Assembly (NCBI GenBank): GCA_012520015.1
Contig: JAAYPD010000283.1
Coordinates: forward strand, 1-6,415
Length of the DNA stretch: 6,415 bases
From: Methanomicrobiales archaeon
GTDB taxonomy: Archaea; Halobacteriota; Methanomicrobia; Methanomicrobiales; Methanospirillaceae
Reading direction: 5' to 3'
Shown here: piece after piece, positions 1 through 5,009 of the stretch
Layout: every line of letters begins with the position of its first letter
How positions within the stretch are numbered: position 1 is the first letter of the stretch
Position numbers and translations under genes: made by a program
Notes under the pieces: model-generated
Told to the model about the DNA's origin: nothing
The model's input: the letters and a program-made list of their open reading frames with translations, nothing else
The model's database searches: none

Positions 1-675
1 TACATGATCAGGCGTAGTGACAGGGCAAAAAGGGCGACTATCAAGGTAGACCAGAACCGAAACGTGCGTGTTATATCTCCTCGTCATGTTCCTGCGACAG
101 AAATCAGTGCTTTGATGGACCAGAAAGCGAATTGGATTTATTCTCATACTATCGCCAGTAAACGATCCCTCCCTCCGGAACGGAGGTACCAGGATGGGGA
201 GGTATTTCCATTTATGGGAGGGACGATAACCATCAGGATAGTCAGAGAAGATGAGACTTTCTGGAGATTTTGTGGTGATGAGCTGATAATCTCAGTTCCC
301 GGGGATTTCATAGAATATCATACAAAGAGTGCAGTCAGGCAGGCTGTATCATTATTTTTTAAATCACAACTCTATGTGTTTTCAATTCCTTATTTTGAAC
401 ATTATGCAAACCAACTTCAGATGCCTGTTCCAGCGATAAAAATCAGGGACCAGAAGACTAAGTGGGGTTCATGCACACCAAAAAATATTATTTTAAACCT
501 CAGATTGTGCATGGCACCGAAAAATATCATTGAGTATGTTATTGCTCATGAGATCGCACACAAAGTAAATCCTGACCATTCCCCGGCTTTTTGGCAGACT
601 GTTGAACAGCTTATGCCAGATTACAGGGAGCGACGCGAATACCTGAAAGAACACGGGCATGAATGGGTATTGTAA
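1..675 (+). CDS. YgjP/SprT-like zinc metallopeptidase (DUF45), 5' end probably outside window
   Basis: Predicted zinc-dependent metallopeptidase of the YgjP-like (DUF45, M48-related) family; the physiological substrate is not known. Counting from the ATG at position 4 (223 residues), the protein shows the family hallmarks in order: an N-terminal RRSDRAKR segment (3-10), a KWGSC motif (153-157), an NLRL strand (165-168), and the metal site HEIAH (182-186) followed by NPDHSPAFW (189-197). H182, H186 and H192 are the likely zinc ligands and E183 the catalytic base. The MPDYRERREYL tail is also typical. There is no signal peptide or membrane segment, so it should be cytoplasmic. The reading frame is open to base 1 (TAC, Tyr, before the ATG). 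Family members usually have a few residues before the IRRS segment, and no ribosome-binding site can be seen, so the true start is probably upstream. YgjP genes often sit beside type I restriction genes, but that context lies outside the window. Family assignment is strong; function is inferred. Confidence 0.9.
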   Translation, partial: YMIRRSDRAKRATIKVDQNRNVRVISPRHVPATEISALMDQKANWIYSHTIASKRSLPPERRYQDGEVFPFMGGTITIRIVREDETFWRFCGDELIISVPGDFIEYHTKSAVRQAVSLFFKSQLYVFSIPYFEHYANQLQMPVPAIKIRDQKTKWGSCTPKNIILNLRLCMAPKNIIEYVIAHEIAHKVNPDHSPAFWQTVEQLMPDYRERREYLKEHGHEWVL

Positions 676-690
676 AATCATCTGCTGCCC

Positions 691-718
691 TGGATAAAGG
701 CTATCCATCTTCAGGATA
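691..718 (+). repeat. Overlapping inverted repeats with two alternative hairpins
   Basis: TGGATA (691-696) can pair with TATCCA (702-707) around a 5-base loop. The same TATCC (702-706) can instead pair with GGATA (714-718) around a 7-base loop. The two hairpins exclude each other and lie in the 57-base gap between the metallopeptidase stop and the AAA gene start. They might mark a processing or pausing site, or a protein-binding site, but the arms are short and chance is possible. Confidence 0.35.
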
Positions 719-732
719 AACAGGATTACAAG

Positions 733-2319
733 ATGAGGTTTTTTAACACCGCCGGGCCGGTAAACTGCAATAAACATTATTGTCTCTCCCCTCTCTCCAG
801 ATTTGACCTTGCAGAGGTCCTTTCTCTTATCAGGCAGGAGAAGTATTTTGTGCTTCATGCTCCCAGGCAGAGTGGAAAAACCTCGTGTCTTTTTGCATTA
901 AATGATCATCTGGACCGGGGCGGGGAGTTCCATGCTCTATATATTAATGTCGAGCCAGGACAGACTGCAAGAGATGATGTCAAACGTGGAATCAGGGCCG
1001 TACTAACTCAGCTGGCTTATGCAATCGAAGAAAAATTTCCAGGCAGCCAGGTTCCGGGTCAGATTTACACGGCAATTGAGGAAAAGGGTGAAGACACAGC
1101 TCTTACTGCCATCCTTACCGATTTTTGTAAAACCCTTGATAAACCACTGGTTCTCTTCATCGATGAGATTGATGCCCTTGTAGGTGATACCCTGATTTCC
1201 GTTCTACGGCAGCTCAGGGCAGGGTATACAAAAAGGCCAGAACTGTTTCCATCAACGGTTATTCTCTGCGGAGTGAGGGATGTCCGTGATTACCGCATTT
1301 TGTCCGGGTCTGAAAAGATGATCATCACTGGGGGAAGTGCATTTAATGTAAAAGCAAAGTCTCTCCGGCTTGGTAACTTTACTGAAGAAGAGACCAGATC
1401 TCTTCTCCTTGAGCATACCAAGGAGACTGGACAGGTTTTTGAAGAGAATGCCCTTAAGTCTATCTGGTCACTTACAAAAGGACAACCCTGGCTGGTAAAT
1501 GCCCTGGCATATGAGACCTGCTTTGAACTTGAAGAAGGGAAGGCCCGTAATAATCCGATTACGGACTTTTTGGTTGAACAGGCAAAAGAGAACCTTATCA
1601 TACGAAGGGTAACTCATCTTGATCAACTGGCAGACAAGCTGAAGGAGGAGCGGGTACGCAGGGTAATTGAACCCATACTCACAGGCGACATTTATGAAGG
1701 AATGCTCCGTTCCGACGATATTGAATATGTCAAAGACCTTGGCCTAATCACCCAGGCGCCTAACGGGGAGATATCTATCTTAAACAGGATATACCAGGAG
1801 ATAATCCCAAGACAACTCTCCTGGGAGAGCCAGTCAGGGATGGCACTCAGGCAGGCATGGTTCGTGAACGAAGATGGAAGACTTAATGTTTCCAGGCTTA
1901 TCCAGGAGTTTCAACAGTTTTTCAGGGAACATTCTGAGAGCTGGATTGAGAGATTCCAGTACAGGGAGGCCGGGCCACATATCCTTCTCCAGGCCTTCCT
2001 TCAACGAATAGTAAATGGTGGTGGAAGAGTTGACAGGGAATATGGCCTTGGCAGGACCCGCACTGACCTGTTTATAAGATGGCCGCTAAAAGATGGGACT
2101 GTCCAGAGAGTTGTTATTGAACTTAAAATCCTGCATAAATCCCGTGAACAGACAATAAAGGATGGAATGGCACAAATAACCGGGTATGCCGACCGTTGTG
2201 GTGCTGATGAGGCTTATCTCATCATTTTTGATCGGAGATTGAGGGTGCCATGGGAAGAGAAAATTTTTTGTGAAGATTTGATGCATGATGGGTGGCGGGT
2301 AACTATCTTTGGCATGTGA
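733..2319 (+). CDS. AAA-like P-loop ATPase with C-terminal PD-(D/E)XK nuclease-like domain
   Basis: A 528-residue cytoplasmic protein of the archaeal/bacterial 'AAA-like domain' ATPase group. It starts with MRFFNTAGPVN, the usual opening of this family, which supports the ATG at 733; a weak AGGA (722-725) lies 7 bases upstream. The Walker A motif is APRQSGKTS (43-51, K49 and T50). Walker B is LVLFIDEIDAL (139-149, D144/E145). A sensor-1-like strand follows at about 175-185 (TVILCGVRD), and then a helical lid/winged region (215-360). The C-terminal 100 residues look like a PD-(D/E)XK fold: RTDLF with D445, then VVIELK with E463 and K465, then QITGYADR (481-488), matching the D...ExK...QxxxY pattern. 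The domain order is like that of AAA-ATPase_like/PDDEXK_9 proteins, whose role is unknown; defence or DNA processing is only a guess. It has no clear TATA box of its own, so it may be read with the upstream metallopeptidase gene. Nuclease activity is inferred from the motif alone. Confidence 0.9.
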   Translation: MRFFNTAGPVNCNKHYCLSPLSRFDLAEVLSLIRQEKYFVLHAPRQSGKTSCLFALNDHLDRGGEFHALYINVEPGQTARDDVKRGIRAVLTQLAYAIEEKFPGSQVPGQIYTAIEEKGEDTALTAILTDFCKTLDKPLVLFIDEIDALVGDTLISVLRQLRAGYTKRPELFPSTVILCGVRDVRDYRILSGSEKMIITGGSAFNVKAKSLRLGNFTEEETRSLLLEHTKETGQVFEENALKSIWSLTKGQPWLVNALAYETCFELEEGKARNNPITDFLVEQAKENLIIRRVTHLDQLADKLKEERVRRVIEPILTGDIYEGMLRSDDIEYVKDLGLITQAPNGEISILNRIYQEIIPRQLSWESQSGMALRQAWFVNEDGRLNVSRLIQEFQQFFREHSESWIERFQYREAGPHILLQAFLQRIVNGGGRVDREYGLGRTRTDLFIRWPLKDGTVQRVVIELKILHKSREQTIKDGMAQITGYADRCGADEAYLIIFDRRLRVPWEEKIFCEDLMHDGWRVTIFGM

Positions 2320-2366
2320 AATTTTCATCCTGAAAGAATCCTCCATCGGTCGTAAATCATACAATA

Positions 2367-2376
2367 CCTATAAATA
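2367..2376 (+). promoter_or_regulatory. Archaeal TATA box of the DUF4013 gene
   Basis: CCTATAAATA contains the TATA element TATAAATA (2369-2376). Transcription expected about 25 bases downstream (near 2398) would give a leader of about 20 bases that just includes the Shine-Dalgarno sequence. The site lies in the 100-base gap after the AAA gene, so the membrane protein gene appears to have its own promoter. Confidence 0.6.
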
Positions 2377-2407
2377 CCAAGAAGTTTATTGATCACGTAC
2401 CTTTACA

Positions 2408-2414
2408 GAGGTGA
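2408..2414 (+). promoter_or_regulatory. Shine-Dalgarno GAGGTGA that fixes the start at 2420
   Basis: GAGGTGA matches seven bases of the archaeal anti-Shine-Dalgarno complement GGAGGTGATC and ends 5 bases before the ATG at 2420. The alternative GTG at 2411 lies inside this element and is therefore unlikely to be the start. Confidence 0.75.
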
Positions 2415-2419
2415 CACTA

Positions 2420-3085
2420 ATGGGAATTGGCGAATTACTTAGTGACTCATTTGGCTATGTAAATGAGGGTTTAATCGGAAAATGGGTAAGATGGATCATC
2501 TTAATCATATCGTCGATCATCTTCCCGCTTATTTTGGGTTATTCACTCCGGGTTATGAAGGGAACCACACCTGCTCCTGAACCTGGTGAGTACCTTGGGA
2601 TGTTCATCGACGGAATTAAGATGATAATCATAGAGATTGTCTACATGATCATCCCATTCATCATAGGATTTGGTGTTTTCTTCTTAAGCGGAGGATTTGG
2701 AAGCCTTGCAATGTTTGGGATGAATGTTGACAGCCCTGCTGCATATATTGGAATGCTTATTGCAACTGGTGGCATTTCCCTGATACTTTTCATGGTTGTT
2801 GCATTCATTTTCTCCCTGTTTGGCATCATCGGAATGGTCAGGTTTTCCAGAACCGGAAGGATGGGAGAGGCATTTGCATTTGGTGAAATAGCCAGCACTA
2901 TCGGGAAGATAGGGTGGATTCAGTACATTATTGCACTTATCCTGATCTTCATCGTTGTATTCATTATATATACAGTAATAGGTTTCATACCGGTTATCGG
3001 CTGGCTGATTGACCTTGTCATCGCTCCGTACACTACGATATTACTCGCAAGGTACTACTCCAATCTCTATGATTTGGGAGCTTGA
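2420..3085 (+). CDS. DUF4013 domain-containing integral membrane protein
   Basis: A 221-residue membrane protein of the DUF4013 family, which is widespread in methanogens and has no established function. The soluble N-terminus MGIGELLSDSFGYVNEG is typical of the family. Hydrophobic segments lie at about 22-42, 65-90, 110-140, 165-189 and 191-212, suggesting five or so membrane helices. Many glycines (GGFGSLAMFGMN, 91-102) and short polar loops (RVMKGTTPAPEPGE, 44-57; RFSRTGRMGEAF, 141-152) lie between them. The ATG at 2420 was preferred to the GTG at 2411 because the Shine-Dalgarno sequence covers the GTG. The gene has its own TATA box upstream and a T-rich terminator downstream, so it is probably transcribed alone. 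No catalytic residues can be pointed out; a role in transport, membrane organisation or stress would be a guess. Confidence 0.88.
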   Translation: MGIGELLSDSFGYVNEGLIGKWVRWIILIISSIIFPLILGYSLRVMKGTTPAPEPGEYLGMFIDGIKMIIIEIVYMIIPFIIGFGVFFLSGGFGSLAMFGMNVDSPAAYIGMLIATGGISLILFMVVAFIFSLFGIIGMVRFSRTGRMGEAFAFGEIASTIGKIGWIQYIIALILIFIVVFIIYTVIGFIPVIGWLIDLVIAPYTTILLARYYSNLYDLGA

Positions 3086-3106
3086 TTCAGGGTTCTTCCT
3101 GGTCCC

Positions 3107-3125
3107 TTTTTTTCAACCCTCTTTT
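3107..3125 (+). terminator. Poly-T archaeal terminator after the DUF4013 gene
   Basis: A run of seven T (3107-3113) is followed by a second short T run (3122-3125), 20-40 bases after the stop codon and before the next TATA box. Archaeal RNA polymerase terminates at such T-rich tracts without a strong hairpin. A weak stem CAGG/CCTG (3088-3091/3098-3101) precedes it. Confidence 0.55.
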
Positions 3126-3158
3126 ACGATGCTTCAATATTGACCAGTTACCATCAGG

Positions 3159-3167
3159 TTTATATTA
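3159..3167 (+). promoter_or_regulatory. TATA box placing transcription start at the gerW-like ATG
   Basis: TTTATATTA is centred about 26 bases before the ATG at 3189. This is the normal archaeal distance from TATA box to transcription start, so the transcript should begin at or within a base or two of the start codon. The bases just before the ATG (CTTTCTAACTATT) hold no Shine-Dalgarno sequence, which agrees with a leaderless mRNA. The same promoter probably drives the three-gene unit up to 4424. Confidence 0.65.
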
Positions 3168-3188
3168 ACACCCACCTTTCTAACTATT

Positions 3189-3575
3189 ATGGCAACTGAA
3201 GACATCCTCAGGGAAGCATCAAGAAATATCAGTGAACTGATATCTGCCAGGAGGGTAATGGGAGACCCGGTTGATCTTGGAGACAAAGTGGTCATCCCGG
3301 TTACCAGGTTTGGTATGGCCTTTGGTGCAGGTAGCAATACAAAGAAGGAAGAAGATGGCAGTGGCGCTGGAGGAGGCGGAGGAATTGAACCAATGGCCCT
3401 TCTTGTTGCGCATAAAGAGATCAAAGGAGCAGAAGGAATCCAGGTCTTCTCTTTGAAGAAGGAGAACCCTGTAGCACAGGTGATAACGGCACTCAGCGAA
3501 TCACTCGTCCCACAGGTCATCGACCTTGTAAAAGAGAAAGGATCAGCATCAGATAGCCAGGCGAAAGAAGAGTAG
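3189..3575 (+). CDS. GerW/YtfJ-family protein (spore_YtfJ domain) in an archaeon
   Basis: A 128-residue soluble protein of the GerW family (PF09579), named for Bacillus subtilis YtfJ/GerW, which is needed for normal spore germination. The biochemical function is unknown. The family core is clear: an N-terminal helix (3-20), GDPVDLGDKVVIPV (25-38), the FGMAFGAG turn (41-48), a charged and glycine-rich loop (SGAGGGGG, 58-65), then IEPMALLV (66-73) and a helical C-terminus (95-117). The charged tail SDSQAKEE lacks structure. The ATG at 3189 is supported by the TATA spacing and by the family-like N-terminus; no ribosome-binding site is present, so the mRNA is probably leaderless. It is followed 14 bases later by a DUF2953 gene, the same neighbour as in Bacillus (ytfJ-ytfI). 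A methanogen does not sporulate, so the role here must differ; something at the membrane together with the DUF2953 protein is an inference from linkage. Confidence 0.92.
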   Translation: MATEDILREASRNISELISARRVMGDPVDLGDKVVIPVTRFGMAFGAGSNTKKEEDGSGAGGGGGIEPMALLVAHKEIKGAEGIQVFSLKKENPVAQVITALSESLVPQVIDLVKEKGSASDSQAKEE

Positions 3576-3589
3576 TAGCAGGAGTGTCA

Positions 3590-4243
3590 ATGTTCACCCC
3601 GGCTGGTGACCTGGTAATCACGGCTGGTATAATCCTCTTCTCACTCCTTGTTTCTGGATTTTTGTACACGATTCCGCTGAAGATCTCACTTGCCGTCTCC
3701 AGGGACTCTTCACGGCTGTCTGGTGAGGCTGATTTGGGCTACGGCCCGGTCAGTGTTGCCTTATTTCGTGAAATTGTGACAAACGGGGAGATAAGGATCT
3801 ACGGGAGAAGGCTGTTTTCAATCCCGGTGCAGACAATAGGAGGAGAGGAGAAGAGAGAAACAACCGGGGATTATAGATCACATGATGAGAAGATCATGCA
3901 AGGCATTAATCATCTGCCATTATTTGTTACTGGAGTCAGGCAGATTGTGCGTCATTTAAGGATCGATACGTTTTCCTGCCATGCCAGGATAGGGTGTGGC
4001 GACCCTTGCACAACCGGAATTATATATGGATATATTCAGGCCATCATTCCACTACTTCCGGCAAACACTGAGATTTACATCATTCCGGATTTTGATATGC
4101 CTGCACTGGAAGGAGAAGTGAGACTTGTAACGCTCATAATATATCCATTCTCCCTCCTTGTCAGTCTTTGCAGGATGATAACTCCGAAAGCCCTGAAAAA
4201 TCTGGTATTTACGGGAGGAAAGAAAGATGCAGAAACCGGATGA
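3590..4243 (+). CDS. DUF2953 domain-containing membrane-anchored protein
   Basis: A 217-residue protein of the DUF2953 family (Bacillus YtfI type), function unknown. One N-terminal membrane helix (about 9-30) is followed by a mixed alpha/beta domain. The family signature appears as GCGDPCTTGIIYGYIQ (135-150), followed by a strand and PDFDMPALEGEVRL (166-179). A second hydrophobic stretch (about 178-195) may be membrane-associated. The middle (85-103) is charged and probably a flexible linker. Four cysteines (130, 136, 140, 194) are present, three of them near the signature. The ATG at 3590 was chosen because GGAG (3581-3584) is 5 bases upstream; the GTG at 3584 would overlap that site. The gene starts 14 bases after the gerW-like gene and its end overlaps the next small gene by 17 bases, so all three are likely one transcript. 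The partnership with GerW is inferred from conserved gene order. Confidence 0.88.
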   Translation: MFTPAGDLVITAGIILFSLLVSGFLYTIPLKISLAVSRDSSRLSGEADLGYGPVSVALFREIVTNGEIRIYGRRLFSIPVQTIGGEEKRETTGDYRSHDEKIMQGINHLPLFVTGVRQIVRHLRIDTFSCHARIGCGDPCTTGIIYGYIQAIIPLLPANTEIYIIPDFDMPALEGEVRLVTLIIYPFSLLVSLCRMITPKALKNLVFTGGKKDAETG

Positions 4244-4424
4244 GAAGATTACAATACTAAGCCCCCCGGTACTGGTAGCCGGAAGGGAAGTATATCCTGT
4301 TGTACATCTTCATGCATGGAAAGGAGATAAGGGTGGGATGATTTATGCAAAGCCCTGTGCTCTCCTGATCAGGGAGGGTGATTCATGGTATTTTGTACCT
4401 GTTGATGATGATACAGAAAAGTGA
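4227..4424 (+). CDS. Small 65-residue protein, GerW-core-like
   Basis: A small, probably soluble, beta-rich protein that I cannot place in a named family. It has a strong ribosome-binding site, GGGAGG (4213-4218), 8 bases before the ATG, and overlaps the end of the DUF2953 gene by 17 bases, which indicates translational coupling in the same operon. Visible features are PVLVAGREVYPV (14-25), an HLHAWKGDKGG turn (27-37), KPCALLIREG (42-51) and WYFVPVDDD (54-62). The spacing PV-(8)-PV and the P-x-ALL-[VI] segment match the GerW-like protein encoded two genes upstream (PVDLGDKVVIPV and PMALLV), with the glycine-rich loop missing. It may therefore be a shortened GerW-fold paralogue or partner. That relationship is my inference from reading the two proteins side by side. 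The gene itself is well supported by the ribosome-binding site, coupling and protein-like composition. Confidence 0.72.
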   Translation: MQKPDEKITILSPPVLVAGREVYPVVHLHAWKGDKGGMIYAKPCALLIREGDSWYFVPVDDDTEK

Positions 4425-4445
4425 TGTATGACAGGATCCTGGTGG

Positions 4446-4453
4446 TTTATATA
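4446..4453 (+). promoter_or_regulatory. TATA-like element in the convergent intergenic region
   Basis: TTTATATA lies 22 bases after the small-protein stop codon. On the + strand it would start transcription near 4475, at the entrance to a foldable segment with an AAGGAG motif (4494-4499). Read on the - strand the same bases give TATATAAA, so the direction cannot be fixed from sequence alone. Confidence 0.45.
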
Positions 4454-4474
4454 CCCGGAAAATATTGAGGGGAT

Positions 4475-4605
4475 TAGATATTAGTAGTCAAATAAGGAGA
4501 GATGCACTGGAAATGAAGGGGTTCATCCAGGCATTACCAGGCGATCAGGTGAAGAGACAAACCCTGTGGTCTTTGCCTGGTGGCGTAGAACCACCCCCTC
4601 CAGTT
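4475..4605 (+). ncRNA. Candidate structured RNA or ech 3' UTR element
   Basis: This covers most of the 196-base gap between two convergent operons. Nested complementary segments can form one long irregular hairpin: ACTGGA (4506-4511) with TCCAGT (4599-4604); GGTTC (4520-4524) with GAACC (4588-4592); ACCAGGC (4536-4542) with GCCTGGT (4575-4581); AGAC (4555-4558) with GTCT (4569-4572). An alternative local hairpin, GGTGG/CCACC (4579-4583/4591-4595), competes with it. A TATA-like element sits at the right distance upstream for a + strand transcript. The same helices form on the - strand, where they would begin about 17 bases after the echF stop and could act in its 3' end. No convincing ORF covers it: the ATG at 4502, right after AAGGAGAG, is closed after four codons. 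No known RNA family was recognised. Confidence 0.3.
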
Positions 4606-4620
4606 CTTCGCCCTTTAGCC

Positions 4621-5004
4621 TTATCCCCTGTTCCCCCCGTTCCTCTGTTCTTCAGGCTTTTCTTCATCAGGTCCTATAAGAGTTACAATAATTTCTTCTG
4701 TTGTAGGTGGAAGATAAGTCTGCTCAATTAAAAGACAGTCTTTCGGGCAGTAACTCATACAACACCCGCATATAACACACTGGAACTGGTTCAGGGTCCA
4801 TGTCCTGTCAGGTCTGCTGACTTTTATTGCATCAGCAGGGCAGTGCATCTGGCAAAGGCTGCAGAAAGTACAATCTTCAATATGATTAACCAGGTGCCCC
4901 CTTGTTGCCTCTGTCACCTTGGCCGGCTGTGAAGGGTACCTGATAGTATCAGGCCCTTTGACAAGGTTTTTCAGAACGGTGATTGCCATTACTCCTATCT
5001 TCAT
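4621..5004 (-). CDS. echF: Ech hydrogenase subunit EchF, two-[4Fe-4S] ferredoxin-like protein
   Basis: Electron-transfer subunit of the Ech-type energy-converting [NiFe] hydrogenase, related to NuoI of complex I. It is expected to pass electrons between ferredoxin and the small subunit on the cytoplasmic side of the membrane. The 127-residue protein has two classic cluster motifs: CTFCSLCQMHCP (C45, C48, C51, C55) and CVICGCCMSYCP (C76, C79, C82, C86; C81 is an extra cysteine). The tail from about 103 is acidic and low in complexity (GPDEEKPEEQ). The ATG at 5004 was chosen because GGTGATC (5014-5008) matches the archaeal Shine-Dalgarno and lies just upstream, overlapping the echE stop. An in-frame ATG at 5025, inside the last codons of echE, would add seven residues and is possible. 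It is the last gene of the operon, separated by only 5 bases from echE. Role is from family knowledge; motifs are seen directly. Confidence 0.9.
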   Translation of the reverse strand: MKIGVMAITVLKNLVKGPDTIRYPSQPAKVTEATRGHLVNHIEDCTFCSLCQMHCPADAIKVSRPDRTWTLNQFQCVICGCCMSYCPKDCLLIEQTYLPPTTEEIIVTLIGPDEEKPEEQRNGGNRG

Positions 5005-5009
5005 GTTGA

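Noticed and set aside
493..858. 121-codon open frame on the - strand across the first two genes
   Set aside because: It is antisense to the HEIAH zinc site and to the conserved N-terminus of the AAA protein, with no start signals.
3134..3520. 128-codon open frame opposite the gerW-like gene
   Set aside because: It mirrors the GerW-family gene, has a proline/serine-rich composition and crosses the promoter region; the sense strand matches a known family.
4424..4468. 14-codon frame from the ATG overlapping the small-protein stop (TGATG)
   Set aside because: Stop-start overlap is suggestive, but the peptide is very short, contains the TATA-like element within its coding bases and has no ribosome-binding site.
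4465..4731. Open frame of 88 codons on the + strand (TTG start, or ATG at 4513)
   Set aside because: No well-spaced ribosome-binding site for either start, proline-rich and low-complexity translation, and its second half runs antisense to the end of echF, whose two cluster motifs show it is the real gene.
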